A stretch of 64,000 nt of DNA. Source: MWBF01 sp040772005. Lineage in GTDB: Bacteria > Chloroflexota > Anaerolineae > CG2-30-64-16. The translations under genes and the position numbers were made by a program. The stretch lies in contig JAXGYZ010000002.1 in NCBI GenBank assembly GCA_040772005.1, forward strand, positions 1,331,275 to 1,395,274, given 5' to 3'. The notes beneath the pieces were generated by a model. The model ran no database searches. It saw only the letters and a list, made by a program, of their open reading frames with translations, and was not told the origin of the DNA. Shown one piece after another: positions 50,690 through 59,528 of the stretch (the stretch's first letter is position 1; each line of letters opens with the position of its first letter).

Positions 50690-51676
50690 ATGAACTATCG
50701 TGAACTGGGGCGGACGGGCTGGCAGGTGTCGGAGATCAGCTTCGGTGCGTGGGCTATCGGCGGGTCGTGGGGCGATGTGGACGATGCGGAGTCGATCGCC
50801 GCGCTGCACCGGGCAATCGACCTGGGCGTCAACTTCATCGACACTGCGGATGTGTATGGCGACGGCCGCAGCGAGCGGCTCATCAGCCAGGTGCTGCGGG
50901 ACCGGGCCGGCCAGCGCATCTACGTGGCGACGAAGGCCGGCCGCCGCCTGTCGCCGCATGTGGCGGACGGCTACAACAAGGCCAACCTGACGGCCTTCGT
51001 CGAGCGCAGCCTGAGCAATCTGCGGGTCGATGCGCTGGACCTGGTGCAGCTCCACTGCCCGCCGACCGAGGTATTCTACCGGCCGGAGGTGTTTGTCGCG
51101 CTGGACGACCTGGTGGCCGCGGGCAAGCTGCGGCACTACGGCGTGAGCGTGGAGAAGGTGGAGGAGGGGCTGAAGGCGCTGGAATATCCCGGCGTCCAGT
51201 CAGTGCAGATTATCTTCAACATGTTCCGGCAGCGGCCGGCAGAGCAGTTCTTCCCTGCGGCGCAGGCGAAGCGGGTGGGCATCCTGGCGCGCGTGCCGCT
51301 GGCGAGCGGGCTGCTGACCGGCAAGATGACCCTGCAGAGCCAGTTCGCAGCGGACGATCACCGCAACTTCAACCGGCACGGCGAATCATTCGACGTGGGC
51401 GAGACGTTTGCCGGCGTGCCCTACGAGATCGGGCTGGCCGCGGTGGACGAACTCAGGCGGCTGGTGCCCGGCGGCGCGACGCTGGCCCAGCTCGCGCTGC
51501 GCTGGATCCTCATGTTCGATGCGGTGACATGCGCGATTCCCGGCGCGAAGCGACCCGCCCAGGCCGAGGACAACGTGCGCGCCGCGGAGCTGCCCGCGCT
51601 CAACGAGGCGCAGATGGCCGCCGCGCGCGAGGTCTACGACCGGCTCGTCAAGCCGCACGTTCACCAGCGGTGGTGA
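50690..51676 (+). CDS. Aldo/keto reductase
   Basis: A 328-residue NADP(H)-dependent (beta/alpha)8-barrel oxidoreductase. FIDTADVYGDGRSE has the catalytic Asp and Tyr, VATKAG the Lys, and LVQLHCPP the His; the C-terminal CAIPGAKRPAQAEDN segment binds cofactor. It begins MNYRELGRTG and AAGGAGGGG precedes it. Substrate unknown; this subgroup often acts on sugars or quinones. It follows GH1 with a family A repeat between. Confidence 0.9.
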   Translation: MNYRELGRTGWQVSEISFGAWAIGGSWGDVDDAESIAALHRAIDLGVNFIDTADVYGDGRSERLISQVLRDRAGQRIYVATKAGRRLSPHVADGYNKANLTAFVERSLSNLRVDALDLVQLHCPPTEVFYRPEVFVALDDLVAAGKLRHYGVSVEKVEEGLKALEYPGVQSVQIIFNMFRQRPAEQFFPAAQAKRVGILARVPLASGLLTGKMTLQSQFAADDHRNFNRHGESFDVGETFAGVPYEIGLAAVDELRRLVPGGATLAQLALRWILMFDAVTCAIPGAKRPAQAEDNVRAAELPALNEAQMAAAREVYDRLVKPHVHQRW

Positions 51677-51683
51677 TGACGGA

Positions 51684-51771
51684 TTGAAGATTGAAGATTA
51701 CAGATTGAAGATTTCTCGGAGCCGGACCGGCTGTCCGGGATCTCCAATCTTCAATTTTCAATCTGCAATCC
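51684..51771. repeat. Inverted repeat between convergent genes
   Basis: The segment agattacagattgaagatt and its near inverse aatcttcaattttcaatct enclose a GC-rich centre (gagccggaccggctgtccgg). It fills the gap between the aldo/keto reductase and HAD genes and overlaps the HAD stop. Probably a bidirectional terminator. Confidence 0.65.
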
Positions 51772-52569
51772 GTGAAAGTACGCCCGGTTCAACTCCACAA
51801 GGTCCGCGAAGACCCAGTCCGGGCCGGGGTGCATGGCGGCGAACTGCTCCGGCGTGCCCGCGCCGGTGAGCACAGCGATGGTGCGCAGGCCCGCGGCCTG
51901 GCCGCCGAGGATGTCCGTCTCCGGCCGGTCGCCGATCGCGCCCGTGTAGGCCGCGGTCGCGCCCATCCGTTGCAGTGCGACGAGGAAGATGTCGGGCGCG
52001 GGCTTGCCGATGGCCCGCGCCTTGCGGTTCGTGGCGATCTCCAGCATCCCGACCAACGATCCCGCGCCCGGCACAAGCCCTTCCTCTGTGGGCAGCGTGC
52101 GGTCGGTGTTGGTCGCGACGAAGGGGATGCCGCGCTGGATGGCGAGCGCGGCCTCGCGCAGCCGCGCATAGGTGGCCTGCCGGTCCATGCCGACCACGAC
52201 CATGTCGGCCTCGCGGAACGACTCGGTCAGCGTGAATCCCACGCCCGTCAACGCCTCGCGGATGCCCGCCTCCCCGATCACCAGCGCGCGGCCGCCGTCA
52301 TGCTCCCTGGCGAGCGCGAGCGCGGTTGCATCCGCGGACGTCAGGATCTCGTCCGGCGTCGCGTCGATGCCCATGCCGATGAGCCGCTCGGCCACCGCGC
52401 GCGGCGGGGTTGTGGAGTTGTTCGTGACGAACAGGTAGGGTATGCCCGCGTGGCGCAGGTTCGCCACGAACTCGGCAGCGCCGGGCAGCACCGCGGCCCC
52501 GCGATAGATCACGCCGTCCATGTCGAAGATGAACGCGCGCAGGTCGGACAGCATCATCTCATCGCTCAT
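51751..52569 (-). CDS. HAD-IIA (NagD-type) sugar phosphatase
   Basis: A 272-residue HAD-superfamily hydrolase. The nucleophile motif FIFDMDGVIYRG is at residues 13-24 with Asp16 and Asp18, VTNNSTT is motif II, and GKPAPDIF and IGDRPETDI are motifs III and IV. The C2B cap between motifs II and III marks NagD-type phosphatases (UMP, p-nitrophenyl phosphate and sugar phosphates in known members). Its start overlaps the small membrane protein gene by 11 bp. Likely transcribed from recJ through both. Confidence 0.9.
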   Translation of the reverse strand: MSDEMMLSDLRAFIFDMDGVIYRGAAVLPGAAEFVANLRHAGIPYLFVTNNSTTPPRAVAERLIGMGIDATPDEILTSADATALALAREHDGGRALVIGEAGIREALTGVGFTLTESFREADMVVVGMDRQATYARLREAALAIQRGIPFVATNTDRTLPTEEGLVPGAGSLVGMLEIATNRKARAIGKPAPDIFLVALQRMGATAAYTGAIGDRPETDILGGQAAGLRTIAVLTGAGTPEQFAAMHPGPDWVFADLVELNRAYFHGLQIEN

Positions 52570-52834
52570 CCGCGGTCCTGTCTCCTTGCTCTGTCGTTGC
52601 GGTTGCGGCCGGGTCTGCATCGGTCGCCCCTTCTACATCCATCACTGCCGTCGCGACGGCCCAACTGACCACCCCCCAACTGCCGCCGGAAATCAGCAGC
52701 GCGAGAAAGATGGACAGCGGGTTCATCGGCACGTTGCCGCGCGCGATGCCGACCACCGCGAGCAGGATGCCTGCCGCAGCGAAGAGCAGTCCCACGCGCA
52801 GGGGAAGGGGGAGACGCCGAAGGGATTCTGGCAT
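52559..52834 (-). CDS. Small two-span membrane protein
   Basis: A 91-residue protein with two hydrophobic segments (VGLLFAAAGILLAVVGIA and LSIFLALLISGGSWGVVSWA) and a polar tail rich in Asp, Glu and Thr (GATDADPAATAT). No family is recognised. It lies between recJ and the HAD phosphatase on the same strand, overlapping the latter, so it is probably part of that operon. Start ATG 52834 has AAGGGG upstream. Confidence 0.65.
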   Translation of the reverse strand: MPESLRRLPLPLRVGLLFAAAGILLAVVGIARGNVPMNPLSIFLALLISGGSWGVVSWAVATAVMDVEGATDADPAATATTEQGDRTADER

Positions 52835-52883
52835 AAAAAACACCCCTTGAGTCTTGACGGTTGAAACCGCCCGGTACCACAGG

Positions 52884-54614
52884 TCAGGCCGCGCGCAGAT
52901 CCCGAACATTCAACTGCGGCGCGCCGCTGTAGTCGTTCATCTCGAGATTGTAGGCCAGGTCGAGCCTGGCGGGCAGGCCGCCGGCCCACGCGCCCATGCG
53001 GAACGCAATCGCATCCCACTCGATGCGCGAGCCGGGCGCGCGCACGCGCAGCTTGAGATGCTGCCCCTCGCTGCCCACGGTGCGCACGCTGTACGGCACG
53101 ACTTCGAGGCCGTGGCTGACGAACACCGGCTGCGGATTGCCCTCGCCATAGGGTTCGAGCTGTTGCAGGAGTTCGCAGAACGCCAGGTCGCGGTCGGCCA
53201 GGTCATATTCGCAGTCGATCTTGAGCACCGGCGTAAGATCGAGGCCAGACAGTCTGTCCGCTGCGATGGCCTCCAGCCGGCGGCGCAGCTCCGGCAGGTT
53301 TTCGTTCCTGACCGTGAATCCGGCTGCTGCCGCGTGTCCGCCGTGGCGGACGAGCAGCTCGCGGCACTCGTCCAGCGCGTGCGTGATGTTGAACTCCGGG
53401 ATGCTGCGGCAGGAACCGCGCGTCTCCGTTGCACCCATCTCCGCGACGATCGTCGGACGGTACAGTTCCTCGGTCAGCCGTCCGGCCACCAGGCCCACGA
53501 TGCCGGGGTGATACCCCTCGCCCGCGATCAGGTGCAGATAGCGGTCCGCGCCGTCATCACCGATCTCCGCCTTCGCCTGTTCCACGAGTGCCTGGGTTAG
53601 CTCCTGTCGCTCCCGGTTCAGCCGGCCCAGCTCGTCGGCCTTCGCCTTCGCGGTGAATCCGTCCGCAGCCGTGAGCAGCTCGTACCCGACGCTGGCGGAG
53701 GCCAGCCGGCCCGCCGCGTTCAGCCGCGGGCCGAGCATGAACCCGATGGAATAGGCGTTGACCCGGCCGCCCTTGATCTTTGCCTCGTCGAGCATGGCCT
53801 GGATGCCGGGCCGCTTCGGGCGGTTCAGCGCATTCAACCCCAGCCGCACCAACGCGCGGTTCTCTTCGAGCAGCGGCGCGACGTCGGCCACTGTGCCGAG
53901 CGCGACCAGGTCCAGCAGGTCGCCGGTCTTCAGGCTGACCGGGCCAGGCGCAATCGGGTCCGCGTGCTCCGCACGCATAAGCCCCTGCGCCAGTTTGAAC
54001 GCCAGCCCGACGCCCGCCAGGTCCTTGAAGGGATAGGGATCGCCCTGGCGCTTCGTGTTGATGACTGCGAGTGCGGGCGGCAGGATGTCGTGGCCGTCCG
54101 CGTCCTGTTGGATGGAGTGATGGTCGGTGACGATCATGTCCAGGCCCAGGCTGTTGCCGTGCGCCACCTCGCGCACGGAGCGGATGCCGCAGTCCACGGT
54201 CACGACGAGGCGGGTGCCCCAGGATGCGATCTTGTCCAGCGCGTCGCAGTTGAGACCGTAACCCTCGTCCACCCGGTTGGGGATGTAGGGCTGGACCTGC
54301 GCGCCGAACGCCCGGAGCGTCTGAACGAGCAGCGCGGTGGACGTGACGCCGTCCGCGTCGAAGTCGCCGTAGACGACGATGGGCTCCTGCCCGGCGATGG
54401 CCGCGCGGATGCGCGCCACGGCCGCGCTGAGATCCAGGATCTGCGAGGGGTCGCGCAGCATGGTCGGGGGATGGAGAAAACCGTCAACCTCCGCGATGGG
54501 CACTTTGCGGTTGTAGAGTGCCTGCACGACAATCCGGTTCAAGTGCGGCAGGCCGGCGTAGACCGCTTCCGGACACGGGTCGTAGAGAACCCAACGTTTA
54601 GCTAAAGATGACAT
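52884..54614 (-). CDS. recJ: Single-strand-specific exonuclease RecJ
   Basis: A 576-residue RecJ of the DHH phosphoesterase superfamily, a 5'-3' ssDNA exonuclease in recombination and mismatch repair. Metal-binding motifs are VYGDFDADGVTSTALLV (motif I), VTVDCGIRS, and TDHHSIQQD (DHH). The DHHA1 domain follows with GGHAAAAGFTV. Length is within the family range. Start ATG 54614 gives MSSLAKRWV; an upstream extension is rejected. It is divergent from the phosphotransferase gene. Confidence 0.95.
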   Translation of the reverse strand: MSSLAKRWVLYDPCPEAVYAGLPHLNRIVVQALYNRKVPIAEVDGFLHPPTMLRDPSQILDLSAAVARIRAAIAGQEPIVVYGDFDADGVTSTALLVQTLRAFGAQVQPYIPNRVDEGYGLNCDALDKIASWGTRLVVTVDCGIRSVREVAHGNSLGLDMIVTDHHSIQQDADGHDILPPALAVINTKRQGDPYPFKDLAGVGLAFKLAQGLMRAEHADPIAPGPVSLKTGDLLDLVALGTVADVAPLLEENRALVRLGLNALNRPKRPGIQAMLDEAKIKGGRVNAYSIGFMLGPRLNAAGRLASASVGYELLTAADGFTAKAKADELGRLNRERQELTQALVEQAKAEIGDDGADRYLHLIAGEGYHPGIVGLVAGRLTEELYRPTIVAEMGATETRGSCRSIPEFNITHALDECRELLVRHGGHAAAAGFTVRNENLPELRRRLEAIAADRLSGLDLTPVLKIDCEYDLADRDLAFCELLQQLEPYGEGNPQPVFVSHGLEVVPYSVRTVGSEGQHLKLRVRAPGSRIEWDAIAFRMGAWAGGLPARLDLAYNLEMNDYSGAPQLNVRDLRAA

Positions 54615-54703
54615 GGCCGCATTATAGCCGACGAGGGCTGAATTGCCCAAGCGTTCGAGGTGAAACCTCGCTGTTGAACGCCGGCCGTGACGACGATTAG
54701 GAG

Positions 54704-54733
54704 TTGACTTACAGAGTTGCGCACGAATATAAG
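54704..54733 (+). promoter_or_regulatory. Promoter of the phosphotransferase gene
   Basis: TTGACT (54704-54709), an 18-bp spacer and TATAAG (54728-54733), about 25 bp before the start codon. A hairpin with nested arms (gcgttcgaggt/acctcgctgttgaacgc) lies upstream near 54650-54680 in the divergent gap. Confidence 0.6.
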
Positions 54734-54757
54734 ATAAGCTAATAGCAATTGCCGCAC

Positions 54758-55861
54758 ATGCCGATTGATAACTCGACCATACCTGGCTCAGTCGTGTCCC
54801 ACCTTGACCAGGTTACGGCCGCTTGGCTGACATCTGTCCTCGCCAGGAGCGGCGCGCTGACGCGCGGCGCAGTCGAGTCCTTCGCAGTGGGCACAGGCCG
54901 GGGGAATTGGTCCAGCAATGCCTCCCTTTTGTTGAAGTACACTTCCGCGGCACAGGGCCCTCTGCCCCGGCGCCTTTTCCTGAAGATGGTCAACACCGAC
55001 CTGGGCGACGAATCCTTCGGTGATTCCGAGGTCACGTACTACACCCGTGACTACGTGGATGTGGCGAACGCGCCGCTGCTGCACTGCTACGACGCAGCCT
55101 ATGCGCCGGCTCTCAAGCGTTACCACATTCTTCTGGATGATGTATCCGAGACCCATGTGGCAGCCAGCGAGAAAGAGCCGACCCTGGAATACGGCCTGGC
55201 CCTGGCAGAGGCATTGGCCGTGCTGCACGCGCGCTGGTGGGGTGCAGGGCGACTCGCAGAGGCAGGTGCAGAGATGCACCGCGCAAACCACATCCGCAAC
55301 TTCGTGGCGATTGCGGAGCCTGGCGTGGGCCACATCGTCGGATGTTGCGCCGCGCAGTTGGAGTCCCACTGGCCCGATCTCATGCGCGAGCTGTTTGCCC
55401 GGCATCCGCAGGCGATGATCGAGCGGACGCGCAACTCTGATGGGTTCACCTTGATTCACGGCGATGCGGGCGAGTACAACATCCTGGTCCCGCAGCATGG
55501 CGACCGCCCACTCTACCTCATCGACCGCCAGCCCTTCGACTGGAGCCTGACCGTCTGGCTGGGTGTCTATGACCTGGTCTATGCCATCGTGCTGGATTGG
55601 GCAACTGACGCGCGGCGACGGTGGGAGTTGCCCATTCTGCAGCACTATCACACCCATCTGATCAAGCACGGGGTGCGCGACTATGCGTGGTCGCAACTGC
55701 TCTACGACTACCGGCTGTGCGTGCCGATGGGCGTGTACATTGCCGTCGAGTACTGTCGCGGCGGCGTGAACGAAGCGCAGGCTCAGTACTGGCGGCCCAT
55801 GTTGCAGCGGGTCCTGACGGCGTGTGAGGATCTGGATTGCCGCGCGCTGTGGTCGCCTTAG
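54758..55861 (+). CDS. Phosphotransferase-like kinase (APH/choline-kinase fold)
   Basis: A 367-residue protein of the aminoglycoside phosphotransferase/ecdysteroid-kinase fold. The Brenner motif FTLIHGDAGEYNILV (catalytic Asp near residue 235) and the following YLIDRQPFDWS (metal-binding Asp) are conserved, while the N lobe has the lysine in RRLFLKMVN. It probably phosphorylates a small hydroxylated compound; resistance function is not implied. ATG 54758 is used. It is followed 53 bp later by a membrane protein. Confidence 0.82.
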   Translation: MPIDNSTIPGSVVSHLDQVTAAWLTSVLARSGALTRGAVESFAVGTGRGNWSSNASLLLKYTSAAQGPLPRRLFLKMVNTDLGDESFGDSEVTYYTRDYVDVANAPLLHCYDAAYAPALKRYHILLDDVSETHVAASEKEPTLEYGLALAEALAVLHARWWGAGRLAEAGAEMHRANHIRNFVAIAEPGVGHIVGCCAAQLESHWPDLMRELFARHPQAMIERTRNSDGFTLIHGDAGEYNILVPQHGDRPLYLIDRQPFDWSLTVWLGVYDLVYAIVLDWATDARRRWELPILQHYHTHLIKHGVRDYAWSQLLYDYRLCVPMGVYIAVEYCRGGVNEAQAQYWRPMLQRVLTACEDLDCRALWSP

Positions 55862-55914
55862 CGGATCTCTGCCAGTCAAGGCTATTCAACGGCTAGCGTT
55901 TAAGGAGCACAAGA

Positions 55915-56577
55915 ATGACGCGCTATGAGTCCCTGCAGAACAGATTGGCCGGCGTCGCCTTGATCGTCGGTCCAGCGTTGGTTGTGGTGGCCGCAATGCT
56001 GTCAGCAGCCGGGATAGGGACCACCACCGGACGTTGGTATGACAACGCCTTGGAAGGGATGCTGATGCTGATCGGTTTTTCTCTGCAACTGATTGGCCTG
56101 CTGACCCTGGCGCGCTGGATCGGTCACCATCGGCCGCAATTGGGTATCGTGTTAACAGCAACCAGCGTGCTGGGAACCACCGGCGCGATCCTGCCATCGG
56201 CACTTCGCGTCTTTTCGCTGGCTGAACTGACGCTGGGGATTACCGTGCAACAGCTCGATGTCGTCCACGGAGCCACCGATGCCGCAAACCCCATAGAGCC
56301 GTTAATCTTACCGTTTATCTTGGTTTTCTTTCTCAACTACCTGCTGCTTGGATTTGGCCTGTGGCGTACCAGCATAGGGCCACGCTATGCCCCAATTCTC
56401 CTTGTGATCGGTACACTTCTCTTTCCGATCGGACAAGGCGCTTTCAACGTGAATTACCCGGTGTATGTCGCGGCTGTCACTGCTTGGCTGCTGGCCCTGG
56501 CGTCTCTGGGCTGGCTGCTTCTGCGCGCTGCGCTGCCGGCGGCTTCGACTGACGTTGCCGATCCGGCCGTTTTGTAA
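55915..56577 (+). CDS. Hypothetical six-span membrane protein
   Basis: A 220-residue integral membrane protein with about six spans (GVALIVGPALVVVAAMLSAAG, MLMLIGFSLQLIGLLTL, LGIVLTATSVLGTTGAILP, LPFILVFFLNYLLLGFGLW and two more). No family is recognised with confidence; it resembles small DUF998/DUF4386-like proteins only in general form. AAGGAG precedes the ATG. It lies 19 bp before the serine hydrolase-propeller lipoprotein, probably in one operon with it. Confidence 0.7.
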   Translation: MTRYESLQNRLAGVALIVGPALVVVAAMLSAAGIGTTTGRWYDNALEGMLMLIGFSLQLIGLLTLARWIGHHRPQLGIVLTATSVLGTTGAILPSALRVFSLAELTLGITVQQLDVVHGATDAANPIEPLILPFILVFFLNYLLLGFGLWRTSIGPRYAPILLVIGTLLFPIGQGAFNVNYPVYVAAVTAWLLALASLGWLLLRAALPAASTDVADPAVL

Positions 56578-56596
56578 AAGAGAGGAAAAAGGCATC

Positions 56597-58678
56597 ATGC
56601 AGCACAAATCGCTGATCATAGGTCTCTATTTGATACTGGCGTTGGCTGCCTGCTCTGGCGTGCAGCCAACGCCGATAAGTCTGCCCTCCTCTCCCCCGCC
56701 GGTGCGCGACTACTGGCCGACCGAAGGTTGGCGCAGCGACGCGTCTGGCAACCACGGCCTCGATGAGGCAAAGCTGGCCGGGATACGGGCGCAGATCGAG
56801 CAGGAATTGCCCTTCCTGGACAGCCTGCTAATTGTTAAGGATGGCTACCTGGTCTTCGAGGAATACTTCAACGGCTACGACGCCGATCGCCTGCACCAGT
56901 TGGCCTCAGTGACCAAGAGCTTCACGTCGGCGCTGGTAGGAATGGCCCATGCGGAGGGTATCATTCCCGACCTGGACGTCACGCTCGGCGGCGAGTTGCG
57001 TGAGCACTTCGCTGGCATGCTCCAACGGGATCAACGGAATATCTCGCTGCGCCACCTGCTGCTCATGCGCTCGGGGCTGTCCTTCGACGAAGGCGCGCTG
57101 TATGAGGAGGCTGCCTCCCTGTGGGCTGTTCAGGGCTACGGCGGCGCTGTGGCAACCACCGTGGAACGAGACCTGACCGCCTACGGGCTGGAGCACACGA
57201 TGGCCCATCGACCGGGTGAGGCCTGGAACTATAGCACGATGGATTCACAGTTGCTTTCAGCCGCCTTCCAGGCACTGACCGGCCAGTCGCTGGAAGCCTT
57301 CGCCAGCCAACGGCTCTTTCCGGCGCTGGGCATCAACGACTGGCACTGGCCTGCCGACGCTAACGGCGTCACCATCGGCGGCGCCACCCTGGAACTGACC
57401 CCGCGCGACATGGCTAAGTTCGGCTTTCTCTACCTGAATCGCGGCACATGGGATGGCCAGGAACTGCTGCCGCCTGATTGGGTGCGGCTGACAACCACTC
57501 CCCAAGGCGCCGGGGTTAACGCGGGATCAGGGCAGAAGGTATCAATCGAATGGTACGGCATGCAGTGGTGGACCTGGAAACCAGAGTTGTTCGCTGGCCA
57601 GAGGGCGATTGCGGCGCAGGGTTACGGTGGGCAGCGCGTACTCCTGTTGCCTGAATTGGACATGATTGTCGTGATCACCGCTCGGCCGGATGTGGCGCCA
57701 GATGTGGCCGAACAACAGGATGACCACGTCTACGATCTGGTCAAATACAGTATCCTATCGGCCGTCACCGACGAGCCGGTCGCCGATCCGTTCTGGGCCG
57801 TGCCCGCTGCGGCGCCTCCGCCGGCACACGCGCTCTACACGGCTGGCGTCAACGGCCGCAGCCGTCGCCTGCTGCTGGGGGATCCGGCGGTTTCGTTCTG
57901 GGGCCCGGCCTGGTCACCCGACGGCACCCAGGTTGTCTTCTCCAAGGCGGTCCCGGCCATCGTGTCGCCTGGAAGCAACCCCGCCGAATTGTACATCGCC
58001 AACAGCGACGGGACGAACCTGCGCCAGCTCACAGACAATGGCCGTAACAACTACTTGCCGGCATGGTCGCCGGATGGGCGCCGGATTGCCTATATTTCCG
58101 GGGGGCAGGGTGGGCTGAGCTCTCACGAGGTCTACGTCATCAACGCGGACGGCAGCGGGGACACGCGGCTGACCGACAACGCGGTGCAGGAGTATGGTGT
58201 TGCGTGGTCGCCGGACGGCCAGACCATTGCCTTTGGCACGCAGCGCGAAAAGGCCTGGCGCATCTACACCATGCGCCCCGATGGGAGCGAGCAGCGTTCG
58301 CTGCCCACGCCGGCCGAGGGCAACTCCCCCTCGTGGTCGCCGGATGGCAAAACGATCACATTCATGTCGGAGTCCAGCGGCAATGCCGATATCTTCGTAA
58401 TGGATGCCGATGGCGCGAACCAGCGGCTCCTGATTGGCGGCGAGGCCTGGGAGTACCTGCCGCACTGGTCGCCCGATGGCAGCCGCATTGCGTTCGCCTC
58501 CACTCGTGACGCCACTGCCGCCATTTATACCATGTCCGTCGACGGCAGCGGTATCCGGCGCGTCAGCGGACGGGGCCTGGTCGCGGACGTGGCAGCGTGG
58601 TCTCCTGATAGCGCGCAATTGCTTTTCCACGGCCTGGCCGAGCCTGAGGGCGGCCTGTTCGGTTGGCTCAAGAGGTGA
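56597..58678 (+). CDS. Serine hydrolase (beta-lactamase class C fold) fused to TolB-like propeller
   Basis: A 693-residue lipoprotein. Signal and lipobox LALAAC (residues 14-19). Residues about 40-410 form a penicillin-binding/class-C-like serine hydrolase with SVTK (nucleophile S104, general base K107), WNYSTMDSQLLSA and a C-terminal GYGGQRVLLLPELDMIVV. Residues about 440-690 hold six PD40/WD40-like repeats (WSPDGTQVVFSK, WSPDGRRIAYIS, WSPDGQTIAFGT, WSPDGKTITFMS, WSPDGSRIAFAS, WSPDSAQLLFHG), a complete-looking propeller. Surface hydrolase joined to a binding scaffold; substrate unknown. GAGGAAAAAGG precedes the start. Confidence 0.88.
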   Translation: MQHKSLIIGLYLILALAACSGVQPTPISLPSSPPPVRDYWPTEGWRSDASGNHGLDEAKLAGIRAQIEQELPFLDSLLIVKDGYLVFEEYFNGYDADRLHQLASVTKSFTSALVGMAHAEGIIPDLDVTLGGELREHFAGMLQRDQRNISLRHLLLMRSGLSFDEGALYEEAASLWAVQGYGGAVATTVERDLTAYGLEHTMAHRPGEAWNYSTMDSQLLSAAFQALTGQSLEAFASQRLFPALGINDWHWPADANGVTIGGATLELTPRDMAKFGFLYLNRGTWDGQELLPPDWVRLTTTPQGAGVNAGSGQKVSIEWYGMQWWTWKPELFAGQRAIAAQGYGGQRVLLLPELDMIVVITARPDVAPDVAEQQDDHVYDLVKYSILSAVTDEPVADPFWAVPAAAPPPAHALYTAGVNGRSRRLLLGDPAVSFWGPAWSPDGTQVVFSKAVPAIVSPGSNPAELYIANSDGTNLRQLTDNGRNNYLPAWSPDGRRIAYISGGQGGLSSHEVYVINADGSGDTRLTDNAVQEYGVAWSPDGQTIAFGTQREKAWRIYTMRPDGSEQRSLPTPAEGNSPSWSPDGKTITFMSESSGNADIFVMDADGANQRLLIGGEAWEYLPHWSPDGSRIAFASTRDATAAIYTMSVDGSGIRRVSGRGLVADVAAWSPDSAQLLFHGLAEPEGGLFGWLKR

Positions 58679-58766
58679 AGCCGCGCGGTTTGTGAACATT
58701 CCCGCCTGCGGGTGTAGAATAGGCCGAGCCAGATTGTCCTGGTCATCACATCCACAGGAGGCATTC

Positions 58767-59528
58767 ATGCCCGCCCCAATTGCATTGCAGCTCTATACGA
58801 TCCGTGACGTGCTCAGCGCCGGCTACGAGGCCGGGATTCGCAAGGTGGCCGAGATGGGCTATGTCGGCGTCGAAGCTGCCGGCTTCCCCGGCACGACTCC
58901 TCAGGCGGCCGCGAAGCTGTTTCGCGAGCTCGGTCTGACTGCCTGCGGCGCGCACCTGCCCGCTCCCGTCGGCGAGAAGAAGAACGAGGTGCTGGACACT
59001 GCCGCTGCGCTCGGCGTGCCTTACACGGTTGTACCCTGGATGTCGCCTGACCTCTTTGCGTCGGTGGATGGCATCCGCCGCGTCTGCGACATGCTGAACG
59101 AGGGCAGCGAAGTTGCGAAGGCCAACGGCCTGCGGCTCGGCTATCACAACCACTGGGCCGAATGCGGCATGGTCGAGGGTCGCCCGGCCATCGATTACAT
59201 GGCGGAGTTCCTCGCGCCGGAGGTCTTCTTCGAGCTGGACACCTACTGGGCCAAGACCGCGGGCCTCGACCCCGCGGAGGTGCTGCGCAAGCTGGGCAGC
59301 CGCGTACCGCTCGTCCACATCAAGGACGGCCCGGCAGTCAAGGACCAGCCGATGACCGCGGTGGGCGAGGGCATCATCGACTGGGCGCCGGTCATCGGCG
59401 CGTGCGCAGACACGGCTGAGTGGCTGATCGTCGAGCAGGATCGCTCCGCGAAGCCCGATATGATGGCCGAGGCGCAGGCGAGCTACAGTTACCTGGTCGG
59501 AAAGGGCTACGCACATGGCAAGCGCTAG
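58767..59528 (+). CDS. Sugar phosphate isomerase/epimerase (TIM barrel)
   Basis: A 253-residue xylose-isomerase-like TIM-barrel protein (IALQLYTIRDVLSAG, MGYVGVEAAGFPG, LGYHNHWAE, FFELDTYWAKTAGLDP, VHIKDGPAV). Conserved Glu, His and Asp residues of the metal site are in place (GYHNH, ELDTYW, HIKD). Relatives isomerise or epimerise sugars and inositols. AGGAGG precedes ATG 58767. Its 3' end overlaps the Gfo/Idh gene by 14 bp, a common pairing in which the dehydrogenase and the isomerase act in one catabolic route. Confidence 0.88.
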   Translation: MPAPIALQLYTIRDVLSAGYEAGIRKVAEMGYVGVEAAGFPGTTPQAAAKLFRELGLTACGAHLPAPVGEKKNEVLDTAAALGVPYTVVPWMSPDLFASVDGIRRVCDMLNEGSEVAKANGLRLGYHNHWAECGMVEGRPAIDYMAEFLAPEVFFELDTYWAKTAGLDPAEVLRKLGSRVPLVHIKDGPAVKDQPMTAVGEGIIDWAPVIGACADTAEWLIVEQDRSAKPDMMAEAQASYSYLVGKGYAHGKR

